33,157 nucleotides of DNA from the NCBI GenBank assembly GCA_946542465.1, contig CAMNKQ010000005.1, forward strand, positions 1 to 33,157. The letters run 5' to 3'. Position 1 is the first letter of the stretch, and each line of letters opens with the position of its first letter. The DNA is from an uncultured Clostridia bacterium (GTDB lineage Bacteria; Bacillota; Clostridia; Oscillospirales; Oscillospiraceae). Position numbers and translations under genes: made by a program. Under the pieces are notes generated by a model. It searched no databases. It saw nothing but the letters and a program-made list of their open reading frames with translations, and had not been told where the DNA came from. Of the stretch, positions 15,238-23,341 are shown piece after piece.

Positions 15238-16491
15238 GTGCCGATCATGGCCTACGAATACCGGGGGATTGAGTATCTCCGCCAGAAACTGAACAGAAAG
15301 CGAGTCCGTGTCCTGAGGCGCTATAACTTCTACGAGATGAAGGTGCTGGTGCGGGATCTGGGGATCTCCACGCCGCCGGAACTGCGCGGCTGGAACTCGG
15401 CGCTCGGCTGGTGCGCTCACGCGGTGGACGATATGGCCGACCGCCTGATTTTCCGGGAGTTTCGCAATGACATCTTCGCCATGAACGAGATCTATTTTGC
15501 GAACAATCCGGACACACTTTTTGATTCGGCCATTCTGTCGGCGCTGATCGCGTCCTGCTCCTTTGTCCGCGTTTATCGAACGGACGGGGAGCTGCCGGCG
15601 CTGGAGGTGATCGACGGCGCCAACGCTACCGGCGTCATGAACGAGAGAACCGGCCTCCTGGAAGAAGGCTATGCGGTGTTGGAGAGAAACAGCATGGGGC
15701 AGCCGACGCGAGAAGCGTGGTTCTCGAAGGAGAGAACCATCTTTTACGAGAACGGCCGACAGGGCGAGGAGCGGGAGCATCCGGCCGGTTGGCCGCTGCT
15801 GGTGCCGGTGGTTTTCCGGCCGGACGCGCAGAGGCCTTTCGGGCACTCGCGCATCAGCCGGGCGTGCATGTCCTACACCGAGGGCGCGATCCGGACCATC
15901 AAGCGATCGGAGATCTCCGCGGAGTTTTACAGCTTCCCGCAGAAGTATGTGACCGGCGTTGCCCAGGATGCGGAGTTTGCCGACAAGTGGCAGGCGGCCA
16001 TGAGCGCCTTTATCAAGTTCACGGTGGACGACGACGGAAACGACAAAGTCAAATTCGGCCAGTTCGAGCAGGCAAGCCAGGCACCGCACCTGGAGCAGCT
16101 CAGAATGTTCGCATCGCTCTTCGCGGGCGAGACGGCGCTGACGCTGGATGATCTCGGATTTCCGTCCGAGAACCCGAGCAGCCAGGAGGCCATCAAGGCA
16201 GCGCACGAAAACCTGCGGCTCAAAGCGAGGAAGGCGCAGCGCACCTTCGGAACCGGATTCCTCAACGCTGGTTTTCTCGCGGCCTGCCTCCGTGATGATT
16301 ACAGCTACAACCGTGATGCGGTCGCCATGACGCGCCCGATCTGGGAGCCTGTATTTGAACCGGATGCCTCCGGCCTCAACCTGATCGGCGACGGTGTGCT
16401 CAAGCTCAACCAGGCCGTGCCCGATTTCATCACCCGCGAAACGCTGCGCGACCTGACCGGGATCCAGACAGATGGGAGTGAAACCACATGA
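15238..16491 (+). CDS. Portal protein (SPP1 gp6-like)
   Basis: 417 aa; position before MuF-like gene; ...FGHSRISRACMSYTEGAIRTIKRSEISAEFYSFPQKYVTG...LGFPSENPSSQEAIKAAHENLRLKARKAQRTFGTGF. Confidence 0.85.
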   Translation: MPIMAYEYRGIEYLRQKLNRKRVRVLRRYNFYEMKVLVRDLGISTPPELRGWNSALGWCAHAVDDMADRLIFREFRNDIFAMNEIYFANNPDTLFDSAILSALIASCSFVRVYRTDGELPALEVIDGANATGVMNERTGLLEEGYAVLERNSMGQPTREAWFSKERTIFYENGRQGEEREHPAGWPLLVPVVFRPDAQRPFGHSRISRACMSYTEGAIRTIKRSEISAEFYSFPQKYVTGVAQDAEFADKWQAAMSAFIKFTVDDDGNDKVKFGQFEQASQAPHLEQLRMFASLFAGETALTLDDLGFPSENPSSQEAIKAAHENLRLKARKAQRTFGTGFLNAGFLAACLRDDYSYNRDAVAMTRPIWEPVFEPDASGLNLIGDGVLKLNQAVPDFITRETLRDLTGIQTDGSETT

Positions 16492-17255
16492 CAGACGCGG
16501 CGCCGGAGCTGCTGAAAGCCGTGAGCGGGCGTCTGCAGCGATACATAGCGACTGATAAAACGCTGGGGCCTCTTGCTTGGGCGATCCGAGACGGGAAAGC
16601 AGACTATCAGACGGTCAACCGATACGCAATCCGACTGGGAGAGCTCCTGTCGAAGGCACTTCGCCGGGAGATCTCCGCCGATAATCTCCCGGATGGGAAA
16701 ATGTATTACAACATCGCCGAGCGGGTTCTCGGTCCTTTGCTGGAAGGAAATCACAGGATGGTCGCCGACGCAGCCGAGGCGGCACAGAACGCAATGAACA
16801 AGGCGGCGGGAATTGGCTTGAAGGCAGTCCGCCCGGATCTTAACAAGAGCCGTGTGCAGGGCCTTGTGGAGAAGGTCTCCAGCTATGAGACCTACGCGGA
16901 AGCAGAGTGGGTCACGCAGGAGCCAGTGGTCAATTTCACACAAAGTGTGGTGGATGACGCGATACGGGAAAACGTAGCCGCCCAGGCCGAAGCGGGACTG
17001 AGACCGATCGTGACGCGAATCCCGGAGGCGGGGTGCTGCCAATGGTGTGCGGATCTCGCAGGAGAATATGCGTACCCGGTCGACCGGGATGTATACCGAC
17101 GCCACGAAAACTGCCGATGCCTGGTAATCTACGATCCGGGTAAGGGAAGACTGCAGAACGCCCACACAAAGGTGTTGTATGCGGAAGCCGCCCGCAAGGA
17201 CAGAAATGCGAGAATTGCGCGGGTGCTGGAAATCGAGCGTGGTTTGCGTGGGTAG
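16488..17255 (+). CDS. Phage minor head / MuF-like head morphogenesis protein
   Basis: CCQWCADLAGEYAYPVDRDVYRRHENCRCLVIYDPGKG signature; overlaps portal stop. Confidence 0.8.
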   Translation: MTDAAPELLKAVSGRLQRYIATDKTLGPLAWAIRDGKADYQTVNRYAIRLGELLSKALRREISADNLPDGKMYYNIAERVLGPLLEGNHRMVADAAEAAQNAMNKAAGIGLKAVRPDLNKSRVQGLVEKVSSYETYAEAEWVTQEPVVNFTQSVVDDAIRENVAAQAEAGLRPIVTRIPEAGCCQWCADLAGEYAYPVDRDVYRRHENCRCLVIYDPGKGRLQNAHTKVLYAEAARKDRNARIARVLEIERGLRG

Positions 17256-18651
17256 AAAACGCATCGGAAACCAAAAGCCTACCTTCTCAGCTCGCCTGCC
17301 ATACAGTAAGAGCCTCGGTGCAGAGGCAATTGCCCTGTATGAGTGCACAGGCCGCAAAGCCCGCAAGTGGCAGGCGATTCAGGTTAAAGACCTGATGGCG
17401 ATCACGCCGAAGGGCTTGTGGAAACACACCAAATACGGAATTGCCGTTCCGCGTCAGAACGGAAAAAATGAAATCGTGCTGATCCGGGAGCTGAAAGGCC
17501 TGGAGCGGGGCGAGAAGATCATCCACACCGCGCATTTGACTTCAACCGCACACGTCGCATGGGAACGACTGCTTGACCGGGTCGAAAAAGCCGGTCTGGT
17601 GGTCGTTTCGTCGTACAAGGCCCGCGGCAAGGAGCACATTGAGGTCGAGGGCGGCGGAAAAATCGAGTTCCGCACGCGAACCAGCAGCGGCGGCCTCGGT
17701 GAGTCCTTCGACCTGCTGGTCTATGATGAGGCCCAGGAGCTGACGCCAGATCAGGATGCAGCGCTAAAATACACCATTGCGGCCTCCGAGAATCCGCAGA
17801 CCATCTACACCGGAACGCCGCCGACTACCAACAGCGCAGGCACCGTCTTCAAAACCTTCCGTGATCAGATCCGCAAGGGTACAGCGCGAAACGCGGGATG
17901 GGCGGAGTGGAGCGTCACCGAGCATACGGATCCATGGGATCGAGAGGCTTGGTATGCCACAAACCCGAGCCTCGGCCAGGGACTCGCAGAGCGCACCATT
18001 GCGGACGAAATTGGAGAGGATGAGCTGGATTTCAACATCCAGCGCCTGGGCCTCTGGATCGAGTACAACCTGAAATCTACCTTCACCCGGCAGGAATGGG
18101 ACCGGCTGCTTTGCGAGACGCTCCCGGAACTGACCGGGCGCCTTTATATCGGCATCAAGTACAACAAGGACGCCGCGTCTGTCTGCCTCGCTGTGGCGGC
18201 GAGAACGACCGACGGGCGGTTTTTTACCGAAGTGGTGGACAGACGGGAGACCCGGCAAGGAAACGCCTGGATCGTCGATTTTTGCCGTCATGTGGCAGGC
18301 CACGCAAAGCGCATCGTCGTTGATGGAGCCAGCGGACAGCAGCTTCTCGCTGAAGATCTCAAAGCGGCGAAAGTGCAGAAGCCGTATTTTCCAACGGTGA
18401 AAGAAATCATTGCTGCAAACGCTTTTTTCGAGCAGCAGGTTTTCGGCGAAACACTTTGCCACATGGGGCAACCGGCGCTGAGGCAGATCGCGGAGAACTG
18501 CGACCACCGGCCAATCGGATCTAACGGAGGCTTCGGCTATAAGTCTATCCTCGAAGGCGCCGATGTGGCGCTGCTCGAAAGCGTGATCCTCGCCGTGTGG
18601 GCGGCAGAAAACTTCAAGGACCGCGGGAGCGGCCAGTCAATGAGTTGTTAA
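17239..18651 (+). CDS. terL: Terminase large subunit (TerL)
   Basis: Walker A-like VPRQNGKNEI, Walker B LLVYDEAQEL, motif III YTGTPPTTNS; C-terminal nuclease domain; GTG start 17239 or 17248 inside the MuF-like gene end. Confidence 0.9.
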   Translation: MVCVGRKRIGNQKPTFSARLPYSKSLGAEAIALYECTGRKARKWQAIQVKDLMAITPKGLWKHTKYGIAVPRQNGKNEIVLIRELKGLERGEKIIHTAHLTSTAHVAWERLLDRVEKAGLVVVSSYKARGKEHIEVEGGGKIEFRTRTSSGGLGESFDLLVYDEAQELTPDQDAALKYTIAASENPQTIYTGTPPTTNSAGTVFKTFRDQIRKGTARNAGWAEWSVTEHTDPWDREAWYATNPSLGQGLAERTIADEIGEDELDFNIQRLGLWIEYNLKSTFTRQEWDRLLCETLPELTGRLYIGIKYNKDAASVCLAVAARTTDGRFFTEVVDRRETRQGNAWIVDFCRHVAGHAKRIVVDGASGQQLLAEDLKAAKVQKPYFPTVKEIIAANAFFEQQVFGETLCHMGQPALRQIAENCDHRPIGSNGGFGYKSILEGADVALLESVILAVWAAENFKDRGSGQSMSC

Positions 18652-18653
18652 AG

Positions 18654-18682
18654 CAGAGCTCTTTGAGAGCCCTGCTTTTTCA
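18654..18682 (+). terminator. Intrinsic terminator after TerL
   Basis: AGCAGAGCTC-TTTGA-GAGCCCTGCT followed by TTTT (one mismatch in stem). Confidence 0.6.
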
Positions 18683-18739
18683 ATAGGTGAAAGCCAAAAA
18701 TACGGCATACCTCGCCGATAAGAGGGAGAAAGGAACACC

Positions 18740-19210
18740 ATGTCCGAATTCAAAGCAATCACCACGCAGGAAGACTTTGACAATGCGATCAAGGACCGCC
18801 TGGAGCGGGAGCGGCGCGCCGCTGCTGCGCCCTTTGCGGACTATCAGCAGATCAAAGCCGACCTTGCCACGCTCAAAACGCAGAGCGGGCAGAAGGACAC
18901 CACTATCGCACAGCTGCAGAAGGATCTCCAGGGCGCGAGGGCCGACCTTGCCAAAACGAGAATCGCCATGGAGAAGGGGCTGCCTGCGGAACTCGCCGCC
19001 CGCCTGACCGGTGAGACGGAAGAAGATCTCCGCAAGGACGCCGATACCCTCGCTGCGCTCTTCTCGGACAAAAAAGGAGGCGCGGAGCCGTCCCGCAGCC
19101 ATGAGCCCACCCGGGGTGCGCGAGCGGGAAAAGCGACGGACGATAAAGACGGCATCCCGACTGAGGCGTTTGCCTCAGTGCTTGCCGATCTCAATTTGGG
19201 AGGGAAATAA
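18740..19210 (+). CDS. Capsid scaffolding protein
   Basis: Acidic/charged coiled-coil 156 aa directly before major capsid: MSEFKAITTQEDFDNAIKDRLERERR...LPAELAARLTGETEEDLRKDADTLA. Confidence 0.8.
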   Translation: MSEFKAITTQEDFDNAIKDRLERERRAAAAPFADYQQIKADLATLKTQSGQKDTTIAQLQKDLQGARADLAKTRIAMEKGLPAELAARLTGETEEDLRKDADTLAALFSDKKGGAEPSRSHEPTRGARAGKATDDKDGIPTEAFASVLADLNLGGK

Positions 19211-19212
19211 AA

Positions 19213-20112
19213 ATGTCTAACATCGTAAACAAGGGCACGATGCTGCCCCCGGAAATCGCGCAGGGGATGATCAACCTCGTGCGCGGCAAGTCCAGTCTTG
19301 CCCGCCTGTCGGCGGCGCGTCCCGTTTCCTTCAACGGAAACGAGTTCTTTACCTTCAACTTCGACAATGAGGTCTCCATCGTCGGCGAGAGCGCCGCAAA
19401 GGTTAACGGCGGCGTCACTGTCGCGCCCGTGACCGTGCGGCCCTACAAGTTCGAGTACGGCGCCCGTTTCTCGGACGAGTTCATGATTGCGTCCGAGGAG
19501 TACCAGATGGACGTTCTGCGGCAGTTTGCCGAGGGCTTTGCAGCCAAGGCCGCCCGCGGCATGGATATCGCCGCCTTCCACGGCTTCAACCCGCGCGCGG
19601 GCGCCGCCTCCACTGTCGTGGGCACGAATCACTTCGATTCCGTCGTCACGCAGACCGCGACCACGACTGCCGACCCGAGCGTAGATGTCGAGACTGCCAT
19701 TGCTCTGGTGCAGGGGAATGAGCATGACGTGACGGGCATGGCCATGGCACCCGCCTTCCGGACCGCCCTCGCGCAGCTCAAGAAGAGCGGCACCAGCAAC
19801 GAGCCCATGTTCCCCGAGCTGGGCTGGGGCGCAACGCCCGGCGTGATCAACGGCCTGCCCGTCGACACCAACAGCACCGTCTCCTTCGGCGCCGGCACGA
19901 AGGACCGCGCTATCGTCGGAAACTTCCGCGACTTCTTCCGCTGGGGCTTTGCCAAGGGCATCTCCATCGAGGTCATCGAGTACGGCAACCCGGACAACGA
20001 CGCGACCGCCGGCGATCTCAAGGGACACAACCAGATTTATCTGCGCGGTGAGTGCTACATCGGCTGGGGCATCCTCGTTCCCGGCGCCTTTGCCCGCATC
20101 GTGGCTGCTTAA
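19213..20112 (+). CDS. Major capsid protein (HK97-fold type)
   Basis: 299 aa; SSLARLSAARPVSFNGNEFFTFNFDNEVSIVGESAAK...MAMAPAFRTALAQLK... Confidence 0.88.
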   Translation: MSNIVNKGTMLPPEIAQGMINLVRGKSSLARLSAARPVSFNGNEFFTFNFDNEVSIVGESAAKVNGGVTVAPVTVRPYKFEYGARFSDEFMIASEEYQMDVLRQFAEGFAAKAARGMDIAAFHGFNPRAGAASTVVGTNHFDSVVTQTATTTADPSVDVETAIALVQGNEHDVTGMAMAPAFRTALAQLKKSGTSNEPMFPELGWGATPGVINGLPVDTNSTVSFGAGTKDRAIVGNFRDFFRWGFAKGISIEVIEYGNPDNDATAGDLKGHNQIYLRGECYIGWGILVPGAFARIVAA

Positions 20113-20124
20113 GGAGGAGAGACT

Positions 20125-20301
20125 ATGAACACCTACAGAAACAAGCGCACCGGCGCCGAAGTGATCACGGAATCCAACGTGACCGGCGACGACTGGGAAC
20201 TGGTCAAGCCCAAGAAGGAGCCGAAAGGTAAAGGCAAGGAGCCCGACGCCAGCAAGGAGCCCGAAGGCGGCAAGGAGCCCGAAGGCGGCGAGGACAAGTG
20301 A
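20125..20301 (+). CDS. Small Lys/Glu-Pro repeat protein (58 aa)
   Basis: MNTYRNKRTGAEVITESNVTGDDWELVKPKKEPKGKGKEPDASKEPEGGKEPEGGEDK; RBS AAGGAGGAG; not in the supplied ORF list. Confidence 0.7.
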   Translation: MNTYRNKRTGAEVITESNVTGDDWELVKPKKEPKGKGKEPDASKEPEGGKEPEGGEDK

Positions 20302-20735
20302 GCGAGTCCTTCGCGACCGTCCAGGACGTGACGGCGCTGTTTCGCACGCTGACGCCCGCTGAATCTGAGCGGGCGTCGGTGCTGCTGCCGATTATCTCGG
20401 ATACGCTCCGCGAGGAGGCACACAAGGTCGGAAAAGACCTTGATGTGATGATCCTCGAGCGCAAAAGCTTCGCGTCCGTGGTTAAATCCGTCACCGTAGA
20501 TATCACGGCGCGCTGCATTATGACCCCGACAGAGGGCGCGCCCATGACTCAGCAGAGCCAGAGTGCTCTCGGCTACACCGTCTCCGGCACCTTCCTGGTG
20601 CCGGGGGGCGGCATGTTTATCAAGAATACGGAGCTGGCGCGGCTGGGGCTGCGCCGGCAGCAGGTGGGAGTGTTCAATCCCTATGTTACACGGAATCCCT
20701 GTAACCCTTTTGACCAAAACCCAAACGGGTGTTAA
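20298..20735 (+). CDS. Head-tail connector (Gp19/Gp15-like)
   Basis: MSESFATVQDVTALFRTLTPAESERASVLLPIISDTLREEAHKVGKDLD... Confidence 0.75.
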   Translation: MSESFATVQDVTALFRTLTPAESERASVLLPIISDTLREEAHKVGKDLDVMILERKSFASVVKSVTVDITARCIMTPTEGAPMTQQSQSALGYTVSGTFLVPGGGMFIKNTELARLGLRRQQVGVFNPYVTRNPCNPFDQNPNGC

Positions 20736-21339
20736 TGCGGCGGGGCGGCCGGTATACAGCTGGTCGCCCGTCACGGTCGAAAACGTACTCGTTGCGCCGC
20801 TGAACGAAGTCGACAGCACGCAAGGGCTGCTCTCGACAGGACACCGGGCGGTCTATCACATGGCAATTCCAAAGACCGACACCAATACATGGGAAGGACA
20901 GCTCGTACAGTTTTTCGGCAATACCTGGGCGGTTGTCGGCATCCCCACTCGCGGAATCGATGATCTGATTCCGGGCCCGTGGAATCAAAAGGTTGCTGTG
21001 GAGCTTTACCGCACCGGGGCCCATTCAATTGAAAGCTTGTGGGCAGACTCGGTTACTCTGTGGACCGAGGCGTTTCAGAAAGACGCCGCGGGCTATGATA
21101 TCGAGGGAGATCCTCAACCGCGAAATGTCACGGCAATCTTTACAGAAGGCGTCGACAGCACGGCATTCAGCCAGGATCAGAAGGCTGGACCGAGACGCTC
21201 AGCGACGGTTGAGCTTTGGTCAGAAGACTATCAAAGTGAGCAGCGGCTCATGCACAACGATGTGCTGTATGAAGTGCGTGAGTGCAAGAACACCGGACGC
21301 GGGACAGTCCTGCTGAAAATCGAGGAGGTGTGGCGCTGA
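20683..21339 (+). CDS. Head-closure protein, apparently two fused connector-like domains (218 aa)
   Basis: MLHGIPVTLLTKTQTGVNAAGRPVYSWSPVTVENVLVAP...GPWNQKVAVELY plus a second 100-aa segment AFQKDAAGYDIEGDPQPRNVTAIF...LKIEEVWR. Confidence 0.7.
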   Translation: MLHGIPVTLLTKTQTGVNAAGRPVYSWSPVTVENVLVAPLNEVDSTQGLLSTGHRAVYHMAIPKTDTNTWEGQLVQFFGNTWAVVGIPTRGIDDLIPGPWNQKVAVELYRTGAHSIESLWADSVTLWTEAFQKDAAGYDIEGDPQPRNVTAIFTEGVDSTAFSQDQKAGPRRSATVELWSEDYQSEQRLMHNDVLYEVRECKNTGRGTVLLKIEEVWR

Positions 21340-21680
21340 TGGATGTGGAAACCGCGCTGCAAGCGGCCATTTCTCCCATTTTCCCATGCGCGCCCAATGA
21401 GTACAAGGGCGAGGCGCTGGAATACGTCGTTTGGAACTGCTACACGGTCCCGCAGGTTTACGCCGAGGAAAAACCAGCAGCTGCCCGTTATCCCACACAG
21501 GTTCATTATTTCCTGCCGCATGGGAAGAACCCAAAGCCCGGAAAGCTCTCACTCCAAAGGGCACTGTTTGACGCCGGCTTCTCCTGGCCAAGCATCACCA
21601 ACGCAAGCGACAGCGAAGGACAGCACTACGTTCTGGAGTGTGATTTCGTGAACGCGGGAGGCGTCTATGGCGAGTCTTGA
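21339..21680 (+). CDS. Tail/connector component
   Basis: MDVETALQAAISPIFPCAPNEYKGEALEYVVWNCYTVPQVYAEEKPAAARYPTQVHYFLPHG... Confidence 0.7.
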   Translation: MDVETALQAAISPIFPCAPNEYKGEALEYVVWNCYTVPQVYAEEKPAAARYPTQVHYFLPHGKNPKPGKLSLQRALFDAGFSWPSITNASDSEGQHYVLECDFVNAGGVYGES

Positions 21681-22095
21681 AATCTCCGGTATGGATGAGC
21701 TGAACGCCGCCTTTGGACGGATCGCGGATATCCCGGATGGCGTGACTACACGTGCGCTCAACGAAATGGCCGAGATCGCTGCAAAAGAGATCAAGGCAAG
21801 CGGCGAGAGCATGGGTGTGCGGGATCCGGAGAGCGACGTTCATATCCTGGATAAAATCAAGCCGACCAAGGTCAAGCTCACTGAATCGGGCGGGTACCAG
21901 GATATTACCTTCTCCGGTACCCGCAAGCGCGGGGATAAGCGAGTGCCCAATGCCCTGATTGCTTTTGTGAATGAATTCGGGACAGATAAACAAGATGCAA
22001 GGCCCTTTGTGGGAAAAGCGATGAACAGCCACGGTGAGAAGATCGCAGACACCGGCGGTAAGGTCATCGGTGACTGGATCGAAAAGAATTTCTAA
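21667..22095 (+). CDS. HK97 gp10-like head-tail joining protein
   Basis: MASLEISGMDELNAAFGRIADIPDGVTTRALNEMAEIAAKEIK...FVNEFGTDKQDARPFVGKAMN. Confidence 0.85.
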   Translation: MASLEISGMDELNAAFGRIADIPDGVTTRALNEMAEIAAKEIKASGESMGVRDPESDVHILDKIKPTKVKLTESGGYQDITFSGTRKRGDKRVPNALIAFVNEFGTDKQDARPFVGKAMNSHGEKIADTGGKVIGDWIEKNF

Positions 22096-22106
22096 GGAGG
22101 AACACT

Positions 22107-22790
22107 ATGCCTCAGTTTAACCTTAAACACCTCCGCGCCGGTAAGTACAACAACAATAACGGCGCGGTCAGCTATTCTGACGCCGTCAAGATCGGCGACG
22201 CCATGAACGTCAACCTGGAGCTCCGCTTCGCCGAAGCACGGCTGTACGCCGAGGGCCGCCTGGCCGAGTACCTGCGCGAGGCAAGCGGCGGTACCGCTTC
22301 GATGGGCGTCAAGTATATCCTCGCTGCGGCTCAGACGCTGATGTTTGGCGTGCGCTCCCATACGCGCACGGTCAACAGCAAGGAGATCCCGTCCACGCAG
22401 TTTGGCGGGAATGATACCGGCTCCTATGTAGGCGTCTCGTTTTACGCCGACGACATGATCGACGGCGTCAAGAAGTACACCTGCGCTCTCGTGACCAAGG
22501 CGCGGTTTTCTTACCCCGCCATCACCCGCCGCACGAAGGGCGAGAACATCGAGTTCCAGACGCCGACCACGACCGGCGAATTTCTGCCAGATGATTCGAG
22601 CGATCTCAATCTGATCGAGGTTGCCGTCTGCGATACCGAGGACGACGCTGCTGCATGGTGCGATCTGGTGGTTAACTACACGGAGGAGGGCGGCACTCAG
22701 GCGAACACCAATCAGGAGGGCGGCACTCAGGCGAACACCAATCAGGAGGGCGGCGCTCAAGCGAACACCAATCAGGAGGGCGGCGCATGA
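22107..22790 (+). CDS. Major tail protein with C-terminal tandem repeats
   Basis: Position, 227 aa; ...GDAMNVNLELRFAEARLYAEGRLAEYLREASGGTASMGVKYI...; C-term (EGGTQANTNQ)x3. Confidence 0.85.
   Translation: MPQFNLKHLRAGKYNNNNGAVSYSDAVKIGDAMNVNLELRFAEARLYAEGRLAEYLREASGGTASMGVKYILAAAQTLMFGVRSHTRTVNSKEIPSTQFGGNDTGSYVGVSFYADDMIDGVKKYTCALVTKARFSYPAITRRTKGENIEFQTPTTTGEFLPDDSSDLNLIEVAVCDTEDDAAAWCDLVVNYTEEGGTQANTNQEGGTQANTNQEGGAQANTNQEGGA
22686..22790 (+). repeat. In-frame 30-bp tandem repeat, 3 copies + partial
   Basis: gagggcggcactcaggcgaacaccaatcag at 22686-22715, 22716-22745, variant 22746-22775, partial 22776-22787. Confidence 0.95.
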
Positions 22791-23137
22791 TTCGTCTGGA
22801 AGAAAAGCAGATTGAGCTGGACGGCAAGCGCTACACCCTGCGCTGCAATATGGCGGTACTGGAGGAGGTGGAGGAGGCCCACGGCGACATGGAGGCCGTC
22901 ATGGCCCTTACCGTGCGCCAGTCCTCAGTGGAATTCCTGGCTGCCATGCTGAACGATGACGCGCAGCAGCGGGGCCTGGATGTGGTATGGACGCCGGAAG
23001 CGCTCAAGCGCAAACTCTCCTATGCCATGCTGAAGGAACTTGACATTATGGGTATGGTATTTCGCGCGATTTCCCCCGCCGGCGCGGCTGAGCCTCAGCG
23101 TGAAGCGGAAGCCGCGCACGAAGACTCGGGAAACTGA
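22787..23137 (+). CDS. Tail assembly chaperone (gpG-like)
   Basis: 116 aa between major tail protein and tape measure; MIRLEEKQIELDGKRYTLRCNMAVLEEVEEAHGDMEAVMAL...; stop at 23135-23137 immediately follows slippery G_GGA_AAC. Confidence 0.85.
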   Translation: MIRLEEKQIELDGKRYTLRCNMAVLEEVEEAHGDMEAVMALTVRQSSVEFLAAMLNDDAQQRGLDVVWTPEALKRKLSYAMLKELDIMGMVFRAISPAGAAEPQREAEAAHEDSGN

Positions 23138-23340
23138 ACGAGCGGGCGAAGATCGACTTCGCCCGCTATCTCTCTATCTGGATGTTTGATTTGCACATGG
23201 AAGAGCAGATCTTCTGGAAAACGATGAACCCAGCCAGGCTGCACGCGTTGTACAGCGCATATTTTTTGCCTGCGCGCACCCAGGCGGCTCCTGAGCCGCA
23301 GAAGGCCGTCAGCCTGAGCGAATACCTCAGAGGAGGTTAA
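22787..23340 (+). CDS. Frameshifted tail assembly chaperone (gpGT-like), via -1 PRF at 23128-23134
   Basis: -1 frame from 23134 encodes LNERAKIDFARYLSIWMFDLHMEEQIFWKTMNPARLHALYSAYFLPARTQAAPEPQKAVSLSEYLRGG* with no own start/RBS; slippery heptamer + stem-loop. Confidence 0.85.
23128..23167 (+). promoter_or_regulatory. -1 programmed ribosomal frameshift signal
   Basis: GGGAAAC 23128-23134; 6-nt spacer; perfect 11-bp stem AGCGGGCGAAG(23141-23151)-ATCGA-CTTCGCCCGCT(23157-23167). Confidence 0.9.
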
Positions 23341-23341
23341 C

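Noticed and set aside
15106-20028. Long antisense ORFs, e.g. 15106-16206 (-), 16305-17366 (-), 18844-20028 (-)
   Set aside because: Mirror-frame artefacts of GC-rich coding DNA; they oppose recognisable portal, MuF-like and capsid genes, have shadow-like compositions and no family motifs.
22686-22787. CRISPR-like short repeats
   Set aside because: Head-to-tail repeats with no spacers, in frame in the tail protein gene.
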